From Lineus longissimus (lineage: Eukaryota; Nemertea; Pilidiophora; Heteronemertea; Lineidae): a DNA stretch of 64,000 nucleotides. The DNA lies in assembly GCF_910592395.1 (NCBI RefSeq), contig NC_088311.1:25514646-25578645 (forward strand). The letters are read 5' to 3'. The notes beneath the pieces were generated by a model. The model saw only the letters and a list, made by a program, of their open reading frames with translations, did no database searches and was not told where the DNA came from. This document shows, in pieces, positions 1 to 12,800 of this stretch. Position numbers and translations under genes: made by a program. Position 1 is the stretch's first letter. Each line of letters starts with the position of its first letter.

Positions 1-81
1 TGCATAAGAGGCAACTGCCGAGGGTACGTAGACACACTATCAGTTGTGGTTCATGGTTTGAGGGAAATATGTGTTGCTGCT

Positions 82-748
82 TGTCTCATTCATTGCTGAC
101 AACCTCACAGAGTGTCTGTCGTTACGCGGGTCCTGTCTCTCATTGCTGACAACCTCACAGAGTGTCTGTCATTACACGGGTCCTGTCTCATTCATTGCTG
201 ACAACCTCACAGAGTGTCTGTCGTTACGCAGGTCCTGTCTCATTCATTGCTGACAACCTCACAGAGTGTCTGTCGTTACGCGGGTCCTGTCTCATTCATT
301 GCTGACAACCTCACAGAGTGTCTGTCGTTACACGGGTCCTGTCTCATTCATTGCTGACAACCTCACAGAGTGTCTGTCGTTACGCGGGTCCTGTCTCATT
401 CATTGCTGACAACCTCACAGAGTGTCTGTCGTTACGCGGGTCCTGTCTCATTCATTGCTGACAACCTCACAGAGTGTCTGTCGTTACGCGGGTCCTGTCT
501 CTCATTGCTGACAACCTCACAGAGTGTCTGTCGTTACGCAGGTCCTGTCTCTCATTGCTGACAACCTCACAGAGTGTCTGTCGTTACGCAGGTCCTGTCT
601 CTCATTGCTGACAACCTCACAGAGTGTCTGTCGTTACGCAGGTCCTGTCTCTCATTGCTGACAACCTCACAGAGTGTCTGTCGTTACGCAGGTCCTGTCT
701 CTCATTGCTGACAACCTCACAGAGTGTCTGTCGTTACGCAGGTCCTGA
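82..748. repeat. Minisatellite, 48-52 bp unit, about 13 copies
   Basis: Each unit holds TGCTGACAACCTCACAGAGT and a GTCCTGTCTC segment. Length variants differ by presence or absence of an extra ATTC after the CTC. The array lies upstream of the R3H exon at 852, probably in its intron. Short open frames through it only reflect the periodicity. Confidence 0.95.
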
Positions 749-851
749 ATGCTGTTCGGGTGGTGGTGGTTCTGGTGTAGTTGATAGGTTGTTCTCATCA
801 GGTTAACTTCCCCACTGACTCAACCTTACTCAAGGTGTTGTCTTCTTTCAG

Positions 852-1307
852 GGTGTCATCTGCCAACTTGAAGAGCAGATCATTATGTTCTTCAAGGAAT
901 GGCCGACATCTGTGTACGTCTCTAAAGTGCCAAGCAGTTTTGAGCGGCTGCTGCTTCATGCTGTCTGTCAGTACCTTGATCTCAAATCACACAGTAAGTA
1001 TCAGTAAACATGGTATTCAAAAGCAATCTTGCCCTATTCACTTTATGTATTAGGAAGTCTAATTAAAATAATGTTAACTTGGATCAAAGGTCACAGAAAT
1101 CTCCATCTTGCCGATTATCTCTCATTTGTTAGGTCACAGAGATCTCCATCTTGCCGATTATCTCTCATTTGTTTAACTATTTCCTTCCTTGTAGGTTTTT
1201 GCTGTCAAGGAGAAAGACAAACAGAAGTTGAAAACAAGCACCAAACATTTCTCCCACCTGACACTGCGCTCAGCACATATCTGGAATCAAAATTGGTGCT
1301 TCATTGA
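852..1307 (+). CDS. R3H-domain protein, last two coding exons (5' part outside window)
   Basis: Two exons are visible, at 852-993 and 1195-1307. The first follows a TTTCAG acceptor, ends at a GTAAGT donor in phase 1, and joins in frame to the second, which ends in TGA at 1305-1307. The joined product has an R3H core: a helix with two Glu, a W-P-T-S-V-Y-V strand, then F-E-R-L-L-L-H, giving the diagnostic Arg-x3-His, followed by A-V-C-Q-Y. A conserved-looking tail, E-V-E-N-K-H-Q-T-F-L-P-P, ends about 17 residues before the stop. R3H domains bind single-stranded nucleic acid. The architecture, with R3H at the extreme C-terminus, resembles R3HDM4, but this is a recollection of family layout and I leave the symbol empty. 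The upstream part of the gene is either behind the 82-748 minisatellite or outside the window. Confidence 0.75.
1088..1173. repeat. Direct duplication, 43 bp x 2, next to a 3' splice site
   Basis: Two adjacent copies starting AGGTCACAGA differ by one base. The second copy ends about 20 bp before the acceptor of the last R3H exon, so part of the region normally holding the branch point is duplicated. Confidence 0.9.
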
Positions 1308-1473
1308 CCAATGGAAGTTGGCTTGTACATGTGTCTATTGACCAATGGAAGTTGGCTTGTACATGTGTCTATTGACCAATGGAAGTTGGCTTGTACATGT
1401 GTCTATTGACCAATGGAAGTTGGCTTGTACATGTGTCTATTGACCAATGGAAGTTGGCTTGTACATGTGTCTA
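1303..1473. repeat. Minisatellite, 34 bp x 5, starting on a stop codon
   Basis: The unit begins ATTGACCAATGGAAG. The first copy contains the TGA stop of the R3H protein, so the array extends the 3' UTR directly from the stop codon. Copies look identical by eye. Confidence 0.95.
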
Positions 1474-2950
1474 AACATTGTTAATGTTCCCATGCAGCAT
1501 TGACATGAGTCATGAAAAATCAAGTTAGTCATTATTAATGTTGTTGTGAGCTTTGCCATTTTGAAATAGCTGGCAATAGTTGACAACAAAGGTATCATGT
1601 CTGATGAATCCAATATAAATCATGGTATGAGTGTGAGTGGTTTCCACCAATCGTTTAGAACATGTACATGAATTTGATCTGTAATCATGTAAGAACTGAA
1701 AATGACACTTGTCAACAAAACCAGAAAATATTTTGAAATCTTCACCTGCTGGCAATTTCTTTTGGAAGTTATTGGCATTCTTTCAAAGACGTTTAAACCA
1801 ATCTAACTTCAATCCTTACATGATCCAGAGTTATTTATTGCTTTAATCAAAGTGCTGTTATTGTGTAATTATGATGGTTTGCCCGTCCTGTTCATCCCAG
1901 CATGTCACTAAATGTTATTGACCTGATATTAGACGCTCCCTTACTAATCAGGATACGGCAGGTTGGGTATATCATTCAGGAATATTGGGTTGATATATTA
2001 CAAGTTACTCATTACTATAGAGAGGTGTGTTTAGTCAATTGACCCTGGCGATGTGAATCAAGACTAGCAAATACTTTCAATGTTATACAGAAAGGCCTTG
2101 TGTAAATGTCCATGCAGTTTTAGACAAAAGCATTTGCTAGCCTTTATTTATATCACCCATTGTCTCGTGTTTGGCCATATTCAGGTATTGGGATTGTCAA
2201 AGAAAAAGCATTTATGCCATGTATTGCATAGTTGATTGATAATAGTGTGTTAATGTAATTAAGTTGGCTTAGTGGTGCCTGTACAAAGGGCCTATTTTAC
2301 TTGTGATGCTTAGGTGTATAACAAGACAAGGCTGAGTAGGCTTGATTGCTCTAACACAACATACATGACATTAGTATTTGTGGATGTATGTTGCAACATC
2401 TCTCACCAACTGTCTAGAATTTGACTTTGTAAGGAAAGTCCAAATTGTCAAATAATGCCCTTTATACATTGGCATTGTGTATACATGTATATGTAGTGGA
2501 AACTGTAATGATATACAAGTGTATACCTGTATTTTACCTCTTCAAGTGTTTATTTTGTGAATGGTTTTTTCGATTTTATGCAGACAGCAGGTTGATGAGG
2601 TGCACACATGCCATCTTATTCATAGGGTATCGCAAGGATCTGTGGACAAGTGGACAAGTCCCCACACCATGAATGCACTTTTCCTACACAGAACCCTCAA
2701 AGATTTGGAATAAGGTTTACCCTAACCTTCGTTTTATTTGTTGTTTAAGAGTTTAAAAATGCAGTCGCTGGTACATTTTCCTATCTCAACCAACTCAATT
2801 CGTTGTTGTATAATGATCTTTCTCCTGTGACACTACTCACTGTTAAGTTTCTTCCCTTTCTAAATAAGTAAACATTCCTTTGAAATAGCAAGTTCAGGGT
2901 TGTTGTCCAAACTTTTAATGGTAAATAAATGTATCAATGGTAAATAAATG
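1474..2950 (+). other. Probable 3' UTR and polyadenylation region of the R3H gene
   Basis: AT-rich sequence without a convincing exon. Two AATAAA hexamers occur at 2924-2929 and 2943-2948, inside a short duplication of GGTAAATAAATGTATCAATG. These are the best candidates for the gene's 3' end. A 75-codon open frame at 2445-2672 has no supporting features. Confidence 0.5.
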
Positions 2951-3655
2951 TATCAATGGAATATTTGACTTGCTTTTAGTTTATTTTCCTGTATAAGAAT
3001 CAAGTAGTTCATTGTAAACTCTGACAAAAAGACACTTATTCACAACAAGCTGTACAAGCACAAATAAGGCATGTGATGTGACAGATTTCCAGTTGGTTTT
3101 GTCCTTTTGGAAGGATGGCTTGTATGGGCCGAGTGAAGAATGGCCAAGCAAGTGTTGTGTACATTTGTTATGGTTGGCAATAACAAAGTAGTGTCTTCAT
3201 AACTGATTTCCTGATTGAGAGCAGTTGTTGGGAGGTATCGATGCATAGATGAGGAGACAAGGCAGTACATGTCCAACTGGACAATGAGAGCTTGTGAGGT
3301 GTGCATGTATTGATTGATGCCTGAATAATGGGGATGACATGGGTTGCTTATTCATGTTATCATGATTGATGTCGCCCTCCATGCCTAATCTCACTGGTGA
3401 CACAATGATTTGACTGGCTTTGTTGACCATCATGCCGTCGACCGGCTGTGCAGTTCCCTCAGATTGGCTGAACGCAGCAGTTTGTAATTCTCTTATCTAC
3501 CCAACTTGCTGTTTCATTTTGACATAGGAAAGTTTCAGTCGGTGACTTTTCTATCAGTCTTCGTATTTGGACATTTGGAACCAGGAAAGTTTGATTATCT
3601 TATTTCTTCAAATCTGCCTCCAGTTTTACACAACAAAGTATAAACTGTCACAACC
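2951..3655. other. Intergenic region and presumed promoter of the secreted ShK gene
   Basis: I see no gene here. The last 150 bp must include the promoter and 5' UTR of the gene that starts at 3656, but I cannot identify a convincing TATA box or initiator. Confidence 0.4.
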
Positions 3656-5455
3656 ATGTTACGTCTTGTGATTTTTGTGTCATTATTTGGAATATTCTCG
3701 GTTGCCGCGTCAAGTGTTTACGAACGTGGTGAGTCTGTGTCATTTGTCAACTACACATATTCTTCAAACGTAATTCAAGTTTGAAGCATTGGCTCAACTT
3801 GCTCAACTTAACCACAACACACCATTTCCCTCCCCCATGGCGAATGGAGTCGTAACCATTGCAAACAACTGGCATGCTGGTTCCCAAGTACCTATGTAGC
3901 CATTTTGTTTTTATTGTTTAGGATTACAAGTAGAAGCTGGTTATTTCTCTCTCAATTGTTCCATTGATACAATGCCTGCCTGCAAACCCATCACTGATGA
4001 CTGCTCCAGGATAGGTTGCTTCAAGACAGGCCTCATCAAGAGGAAGAAAGGATGCTGCCAGTTGGTCTGTATCTGTAAACGTACGTTTCCAGCTGCACAA
4101 GGTGACTGGTATTCGGGTCTTCAACAGGCCAAGAGAAAATCAGATAAATTGAGTGTGCTGTGAAAATGTACCACCTCTGATCCTTCAAAAATAGGCCTAG
4201 ATGAGCCCAGCAAAAATGATGAAAACACATGATAAAATGTGATAATTGGAAGGCCAGGTGTGGATGTCTTTCTTCTCGCGTCTTATGAGCACAACATCAC
4301 AACCAGAAGGCCAGGTGAGGATTGTGTCTTCCTCCTCTGGTATTATGAGGACAAAGTCACAACCAGAAGGCCAAGATAGGATTATGTCCCTCTTCTCTGG
4401 TCTAAAGATTTATCCTCGGGGCATTTAGGTATGTAGGAGGCCAAAGATAAATGATGCAATTCTCTATGTGATTTGCAGCTGAGGTCCCCAAGTGCCCAGC
4501 ATCCAGTCATTTCTGTGAGGAATGTGCTAGTAACTGTCACAGGTATGGCAAGGCCTGGTGGTTCGAGGAAAAGGCTTGCTGTGTCCAACCATGCAACTGC
4601 CCACGCAAGTATTCAGTCTTTCATTTTGTTTATGCATCTTTCTTCAAGGGAAGAAGTAAGGCCTCCTTCCGTAAGAAAATTGCTTGAGGAGAATAGAGTT
4701 CAATGATGGCTCTGCCATGGAGGTCCGACTGAATGCAACCCACACATGGGAAATGTGAGGCAATCAATCTCCGACAAGCCCTCATATTCAACAGGAAAAT
4801 AATTGAAGGTAAATCAGGCAGGTGCTACATACTTTCACGGCATGGATAGTGAAATGACTGTAACTTCTCATTTCTCTCAGTCAACAAGTGCAAGAATGAG
4901 TTGGCTGACGACTGGTGTGATGATTACGCTCGAGCAGGACATTGCGAGTCCAACCCGACCTATATGAAGGTCTACTGCACCAAGTCATGCAGGAGCTGCA
5001 ACATCTGGAAGGAAGGTCAGTCTTGAGATCTCAGCCAGATTGAATCTATTGTGGGGATATGTTTGATTCTACCCGGTCATGAAGTCACCTTTTTGACCTG
5101 ATATCAACATCACAAAAGGTCACAGCAAACTCGCAGGTCATTTCAATGGCGCAGATGAGGCTGGGGTGCATTATCAGGTCGGTGTGCGCAAATCACAAAA
5201 ACATTGTAAATATGGGCTTTTTCGCTCAGCACTTTGATTGGAACTATGCTTCTGAACTTAGCCAAGAAGAGCCGAGTGCTCAAACAAGTCAGGATTTTTA
5301 AAGTAAACAGTCAATCTGATTTTTCAGGCAACTGTGAGAACAAGCTCAATGACAACCTGCTGTGCAGACGCTACTTTTTGGCTGGAAACTGCAAAGTGAG
5401 TTCCTGGACAAGGGAAAACTGTGCGAGGGCGTGTAACTCATGTGGTCAAGCTTAG
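3656..5455 (+). CDS. Secreted cysteine-rich protein with two ShK domains
   Basis: Five exons: 3656-3728, 3922-4080, 4479-4604, 4881-5015 and 5328-5455 (TAG stop at 5453-5455), giving 206 residues. Residues 1-18 are a signal peptide with a hydrophobic core and an S-V-A-A end. Exons 2 and 3 (about residues 25-77 and 78-119) each encode an eight-cysteine module sharing the ending C-C-x3-C-x-C. Exons 4 and 5 (about 120-164 and 165-206) each encode a six-cysteine ShK-type module with a C-x3-C-x2-C ending; the first also has the N-P-x-Y-M signature. All internal introns are phase 1, so each module is a symmetric exon, the pattern expected from exon shuffling. Intron 3 has a GC donor (C|GCAAGT) instead of GT. 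ShK modules occur in secreted enzymes, matrix proteins and channel-blocking peptides; nothing here shows toxicity and the role is unknown. Confidence 0.9.
4243..4410. repeat. Degenerate tandem repeat, about 64 bp x 2.6, in an intron
   Basis: Copies begin with AGAAGGCCAGGTG-like sequence and contain a CTTCTC...TATGAG segment. They are diverged. They lie in intron 2 of the ShK gene and do not touch its splice sites. Confidence 0.7.
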
Positions 5456-5562
5456 ACTGGCAACATATGCAGGTCACTCACGGACAGGTCTGTAATCACT
5501 GTCACACTTCAAAGATGATCCTTCCAAATCATGGTTATTGTCATCTTAGAATCATTTCTTGA

Positions 5563-5568
5563 ATTAAA
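5563..5568 (+). terminator. Polyadenylation signal ATTAAA of the ShK gene
   Basis: ATTAAA lies 108 bp after the stop codon at 5455 and is the first canonical or near-canonical hexamer downstream of it. Confidence 0.6.
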
Positions 5569-5883
5569 GCAATTCATTTCAAGAAACGTTGTTCTGCTTC
5601 GACTCCATTATATGATGTCCACTGCACTAAAATACATTTACCACAGATCAAGTGAGCAGCAGCAGTCTGATGAGGTCGAGAAGTAAGAAACTCCGGGATA
5701 AAGTGAACATCTCCTCAATTCTGAGAAACATACAAAACACATTTTCCTCAAAATGGCATCACCATGTCCAATTTCTGGTAGATGATAGCACCGCAAATCA
5801 AAGCTCTAGATGCGAATTCCCCTTCACTTTAAACGGCCTGCAGGGCCTCCAGAAAATAACAAACCAGACAATGATTCTCGCTG

Positions 5884-6155
5884 CTGCCATCTCCCCGAAA
5901 TCAGACTTGGTGATGCCATCTCCCCGAAATCAGACTTGGTGATGCCATCTCCCCGAAATCACACTTGGTGATGCCATCTCCCCGAAATCAGACTTGGTGA
6001 TGCCATCTCCCCGAAATCAGACTTGGTGATGCCATCTCCCCGAAATCAGACTTGGTGATGCCATCTCCCCGAAATCAGACTTGGTGATGCCATCTCCCCG
6101 AAATCAGACTTGGTGATGCCATCTCCCCGAAATCAGACTTGGTGATGCCATCTGG
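5884..6155. repeat. Minisatellite, 29 bp x about 9
   Basis: The unit is GATGCCATCTCCCCGAAATC plus AGACTTGGT. It lies in the narrow gap between the convergent 3' ends of the ShK gene and NUP155. The last copy is interrupted at CATCTGG. Confidence 0.95.
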
Positions 6156-6290
6156 AGAAAATGGTGAAAACTTTGTCAATGTTCCCATTATGCCTATATC
6201 TTAAATTAACCGACAGACGAATTTGTAACAAGACCCTTTGAAGCTGATTGGATAGACAAAAAACTTAACAACCTGTTTTCATTATATAAT

Positions 6291-6296
6291 TTTATT
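6291..6296 (-). terminator. Polyadenylation signal AATAAA of NUP155
   Basis: The minus-strand AATAAA is about 600 bp beyond the NUP155 stop codon (6899-6901). The resulting 3' UTR contains a 28-bp direct duplication at about 6697-6753. Confidence 0.65.
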
Positions 6297-6696
6297 GTGA
6301 TTACAAAAAAATACGTTTACAAAATTTAAGCATAAAATATTTGTAAATTCATTATTTTTGGTATGAAACCAGTAACGTTTTGAAGCATTGCAAGTTACCA
6401 CCAAAACTGTCTACAATTACATGTTACCAGGACTATCGTTACTGAGACTGAAGCCTACAGGCATTTGGGCCACATCCATCAAGACTGATGTGGTTGTGCA
6501 CCGCAGTGCATCTCTCCACTAAATCAGCTCATTCGGCGCAGGTTATCTGTAGAAGTTTTGGACTACTGCTTACAATAACATCCTTCTAACAACACAAAGC
6601 TGGTTGAACATTAGGGCAAGTATCATTGTCAAGTTAATAGTCAGTAATTACAACATTTCAGAAAGGCATTGATACTTAATCCCATGACAGAAGACT

Positions 6697-6753
6697 TTCT
6701 GAGAACAACAGTGGACAATGCAGGTTCTGAGAACAACAGTGGACAATGCAGGT
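6697..6753. repeat. Direct duplication, 28 bp x 2, in the NUP155 3' UTR
   Basis: Two adjacent copies contain TCTGAGAACAACAGTGGACA. No function is evident. Confidence 0.85.
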
Positions 6754-6898
6754 AAGGCAGTGAAGAGGGTCACAACATTTCCCAAGTTACACCCCAGTGC
6801 ATGATAAATCAACTCAAACCAGTTGAAAAGAACTTGAAAAGGCTGCATGAGACTTGTGTAAGTCGCCAACGTAAACAGAATACCAAACACACCGACTA

Positions 6899-9800
6899 TT
6901 ATGATAGAAGTCGTTCAAGCTTCGCCTGGAGTTGCTTGAAGTTTGCTACCAGACTGGTGACGGCCGGATCGGTGCTACTCATTGCCTGCAGCTCAACCAG
7001 GTATCCAGCTAAAGCATCGAGACACACGGTCGTCAACTGTCTCCTGAAAGTACAAGAAAGGCACCGTCACACAGAGACTCAAAGGCAGCTTTGAAGACTT
7101 ACAAAATCAACTTCAAGCCTTAGCAACAGAGACCACACACATGACATGATGGAGCAAAACAGGACAAGTCTACACAGATTAGACACAGTTCTTCCAGCTG
7201 CGAGTCATACCTCTTGAACAAAATGCTTCCCTGGCTCAGAAACTTAACTTACATTAAGAATTGAAAAGATAGTTAAAGTAGTTATTATCTGCAATGTTTG
7301 AAGCCAGTTTGACCATTTGCCACAACTAATGCCTTGTCAAACATTCAACCCCTCAATCAAGGGGTGCTGGAGTGGAGACTTACCGCTCATAGTTGGGAAC
7401 TCGTGTTGGATTCTCGGTGAATGATGACAAGAGCTGGCAGACGACATGAAGGAGGTGAAGAGGCTTCTTGCTTGCCTCCCAGAACGGATCCTACAATGAA
7501 AACAATGTTAACCTCAAGAGGCTCTCATGTACCATACAAGAACGTTAACCTCAAGAAGCTCTCATGTACCATACAAGAACGTTAACCTCAAGAAGCTCTC
7601 ATGTACCATACAAGAACGTTAACCTCAAGAAGCTCTCATGTACCATACAAAACAAGTTAGGAATTACAAATGTAGAATATTTCTCTACATCCAGTCATAA
7701 AACAGGAGGAACTTTTTCAAACATGGCATGTTGCTGTTTCCATCGTTATTCATTTCCATTTGGGCTATCAAGTTGTGCTGTGGGTTATGAATAACCTGTA
7801 CTAGAGCCAGTGTTTAATAATGTTTGAATCTGACAGTGAGAATCCCCAATAGTGACCTCCCCTCACAAAACCCGCGCTGAGCCGATGTATCTACCTTTGA
7901 TTTGAAGAGCCTGTCATAAACCTCCTGGAGAGTGGCCAGTTTCACTCCAACCTTCTGCAGAATGGTGAACACCCATTTGATGTCAAAATTCTGCTGGCAG
8001 CTACGCTTCTCAAGATATTTCACAAGATAAGCTGAAAGAAAATGGAAAATGTTCTTACTCTACCATCAGTTGTCAATACTGCAATCACACTGACAGTCAC
8101 GTGTCAACGTTCCAAAGTTTCAATATGAAGACTGCCATTGGGATAAACTGCCATCATCTCTGTCCCACACAATGCATCAATGGAAGTAAAGTGACCTGCC
8201 TTTGATTACAAGCAAACAGATGAGTGGAGTGCAGTTATTCAATCAACTTGTGATTATACAACCTCTCTACACAGCAACCATTAAAAACCTACCTATTGGG
8301 AAATATCTCTCCGTTGATACGTAAAGTTGAGCCAAAGCGACGATCTTGTTACTCAGCGTGTTCATGCGTGACTGGGGAGGTAGTGCAGCAGTGGCCGTCA
8401 ACTCTACAATAAAGACACCATGCATCATTAGAGTCATTGAGATGGAAGCAGAGGATTTCTACACACACCATGCATCATTAGAGTCATTGAGAAGGAAGCA
8501 GAGGATTTCTACACAACAACAATTGAAGGGAATAATGAAGAATCAACTCCCTGCTGGTAAACTAAAGCTGGTCACACATGAAGCGCCAGGTGGTCGATGA
8601 GGAGGAGATGCAGCCTACCTTTCTCAATGATATCAGTCCAGATGGATTCAACTAGAGTCTGGTCGTAATGGCTAGCACAATGAACGATAGCCAACTTGCA
8701 TTCAGCCAGGGAGAACGGATTAGCAAAATCAACAAAGAGCTGAAAGGAAAAGACACTTCTGTTTCACTATCAAGCTTGCTATGGTGAATAATCCGGAAGC
8801 AATCTGCAAGCTTTCAAATCAATGGCCAATGGTGGAAATGATTCACGCTTGTACGAGGGATGTATTCAGTGCTTAGACTGACATGACCAAGTGCCCTTAC
8901 TGTGTATACTAATCACTTGAAGATGGCCTCTCTCCTCCTGCCTAAAGTCCCCCTTAAAGATGGCCTCTCTCCTCCTGCCTAAAGTCCCCCTTAAAGATGG
9001 CCTCTCTCCTCCTGCCTAAAGTCCCCCTTAAAGATGGCCTCTCTCCTCCTGCCTAAAGTCCCCCTTAAAGATGGCCTCTCTCCTCCTGCCTAAAGTCCCC
9101 CTTAAAGATGGCCTCTCTCCTCCTGCCTAAAGTCCCCCTTAAAGATGGCCTCTCTCCTCCTGCCTAAAGTCCCCCTTAAAGATGGCCTCTCTCCTCCTGC
9201 CTAAAGTCCCCCTTAAAGATGGCCTCTCTCCTCCTGCCTAAAGTCCCCCTTAAAGATGGCCTCTCTCCTCCTGCCTAAAGTCCCCCTTAAAGATGATTCA
9301 CATCAAATTTTTCCATCAAAAACTTACAGTGGTAATATCCAATAGCTCAGTATTGAGTCGACTCAGCGCTTCTTTTACTCTTGGAAGATCAGACGTCCAT
9401 CGTTGTAGCGTTTCCATCACCTGGAGCTGGAGACGAGCAACCTCCATCTTCTCTTCAAGTTCATGCAGGAATTCTCCCTCGCTTGCTGAGCCGGAATGCA
9501 TGGCGGAACTCTTAGCACACATGATAGCTCTCGACAGGTATTCAATTCTTGTACGGAGAGGAATGTCAGTGCTGGAAAGAGGCAAGTAATAAATGCCCAT
9601 ACTCCAGTCACCTGGCAGTTCAACATACCATCTCTCTCACACTGTTCATATGCATTCATTACACACAGTCATCATCTGCACAGTGAACATGATTGTTCGT
9701 GATTCCTTGCAATATGCCCCAAAAAAGGTTGATATAAAACGGTGTTGGGATAATTTCACTGACTTACAACTGGGCACATGTATAGACTTCTTCAAATACA

Positions 9801-12800
9801 AACTCTCTCAAAAATATCAACAGCTACTTCAGTCTGCCAGAATTCAATCAGAAACTGGTGTAATTTGACTTACCACACTCGGTCAGCAAGTTTGGCCTGA
9901 ATCTTTGCAGCAGCAGAATAATTCTTTGACTTCTCGTAATGCTTCCAGAGGAGATCAAGAATGTTGAGATCATCCGGACTGAACATGGCCTCCCTCTTCA
10001 GATATGCTTCCAAGAATGGTGACTGGATCTGCCAAACAGATGATAGACTTTTAAAAATCTACCTGACCTCCCAGCGAGACTCAGCGACACCAAGATTGGT
10101 GCTGATATCATACTGATGGATCTGCACACAAAGACAAGACACAAATGACGCTGTTATCTTTCTTTCTTAGAATGAAACACACTCAGGTCCCCCACCAAGC
10201 AGACTTAAGTCAAAGGCTCACCAGTCTGAAGCCCAAACATATACCCTCAGTCTTACCTCAAGTAACTTCTCTGTCAGCTGGTACTTTATCAACCAACTGT
10301 ACAACTCGACATGGAAGAGTTCATCAGTGGACTTGAGTCCAAGCTGTAACACTTGTTCACTCTGCAAATGAAACATCCAATTAGTACTGTATGTGGAGAG
10401 AATACAAGCATCCTGACTCACGGCCAACTTTACAATTCCTACTGTACTTAAGTATTGGAGGTTTCTTGATCATTCCTTCTCCTGTGTTGCTATCATGAGT
10501 GTTTGTTGTGTGTTATAGGCCTAGATGCTGCTTCTCAGCCAGGGCGGTAGAGTCCATCTAAGGCTGTGACATGCTAACCATGTCATAGGCACTAGGTACA
10601 AGGAGAATTGGGTTTACACCTTGATAACTCAAGTAAAGAAACAGGCAAGGTGATCTGCTGTGTGAACTATCACGTGGCTGAAACCACGAGACATCTTCTC
10701 TTGGACTGCCAAATAAACTCACATATTGTTCTGCCTCGGCATTGGACATCTGGTTTGGATCTGGAGCTGGTGGAGGTCCAGGCATCTGGGGGACGCTCGG
10801 AGCCTGGGGATGTTTACAACTGATGGTCATGAGGTTCTCCAATGTCTTAGTGATGCGCTTGTAAGCATCAGATCTGCAATAGGACAAACACCACATGATA
10901 TTAGAACCTGTTCACTTAGGTTGTACAGTAGCATAGATAAGGTAAGGTAAACCCTCACCAAAGTGTTTCATGACCAACAAAAGCTGACATTCCTCTGTAA
11001 AAGTGCAGCACTGAATGTAAAAAACACAAGATTTGTCCTCAACACAAATAATTATACAAGCTATAAACTGACTATCTTGTATGATTTCCTGAGAAACTTT
11101 CAAACGCTCAGCCGGCCATTAGGAATTTCTACCTGGCAATATAAGCATTGCGCCCCTCCAGGTCATCTCCTCTTGCTCCATTGTTATAGAAGTGCATGGC
11201 GAGCTGCTGCGGGTCTCGCTTCTCTGCCGCGGCCAGACACAGGTCAACTATCCCCTCAAAGTAGCGCACGCCGGCAAACTGTGAACACACCATTGCAAGA
11301 TCCAGCTGGGATGTCACGTTCTTGTACAGCTGTAAGGGAAGTGCAATCAAGTTTAGATGAGTCTGATTCACTACTTAGAATTCTTCTGTTCACTGAAGCT
11401 GAATCCAAGTTCCCAGTAAGAAGAAAGGGAAATGCATTAAGAATTCTTTTGGCCAGCTGATTTTCTACATTTTGAGCACAAGAACAAAAGCAACTGGAAT
11501 TGGATGGGGTCTTTTGGTGGGCCTAGCATAGACGCATGGTACAAGGAATCTTGGCTTTAAGTTCAAAGTAAAGCTATTTGCTCTTGGTTGCCAACCAGTG
11601 TAGCAGTGCCAGGAGTTGAAGACCTTGAGGCTAAGTCTAACACAGGACCATGCAGGGTCTCGTTCGTAAGTATGAAACAGACCATGAGTGCCTCCCTCAG
11701 CATCTTTTCCTTCTCTTGTTTATTCTGCACGACTTTGGCAGCTTTCAGGATCTCGTTGGCTTTGGAGCAGGTAGCATCTTCACAGCTGTACAATGACGGA
11801 CAGATCTCCCTGAGTCGATTACTGATGGCGTCAACTGTGGCATTATCGTTCAGGTAACAGTTGATGAGGCAGGTGATCAAGGCACAACACATCTGAAAGT
11901 ATCATCAATTAGGTTGGATGATTCATGCAAATGGTCCTTGCTCAATGTAACGAGATATGCTTCCATGAGATGAGAGCCTGAGAATGAAAGGGCAAATCAG
12001 CCTGAGAGAACTCACCTCTTTCCCATTCACCACCAGATTCCTAAACGTCATACTCTTCAACTGGTTCAGCTGGTCCTTGCTGAGAGCGGCCGCCACGATA
12101 TGGAACTGATGATCCGTAATGATCTTCCACAGTCCCAGGACCTCATTTGTTCTCTGTACCAACTGCTGCACATACTGCAGAGAGGCGTTTTCCTGTGCCT
12201 GAGCCTCCAGCTGGAACTTGCGGCGTTGTTGTTCGTCGTGTTGACTATCCGGGTAATGTCCAACGAGACGACTCTGCTGGATATTGGTGTAACCACCCAA
12301 ACTGGAAGAGAATCAAGACAAAACTCTCATCCTGGCATCTTCTCACCTACTTTTCCCTTATTTCTACTCTAGTTAACTTGTTTATCAGGATATTGGCAGG
12401 TCTGAACGCTCCATAATATGGATGATTAAGTGATTCCTACCTGTCTACTGCCATAGGTGACACAAACTGTCCATGAAATCTTTAAGTCCATCCAGCTGAC
12501 ACAGATGCCAGCTCAGTTCCTTCTATTCTTACCTGTCTACTGCTATAGGTGACACGAACTGTGAGTTCACGTCCATGAAATCTTTAAGTCCATCCAGCTG
12601 ACACAGATGCCAGCTCAGTTCCTTCTATTCTTACCTGTCTACTGCTATAGGTGACACAAACTGTGAGTTCACGTCCATGAAATCTTTAAGTCCATCCAGC
12701 TGACACAGATGCCAGCTCAGTTCCTTCTATTCTTACCTGTCTACTGCTATAGGTGACACGAACTGTGAGTTCACGTCCATGAAATCTTTAAGTCCATCCA

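Noticed and set aside
82-748. CRISPR-like regular repeats (also the other arrays)
   Set aside because: Units are contiguous with no unique spacers, and the locus is eukaryotic. These are minisatellites.
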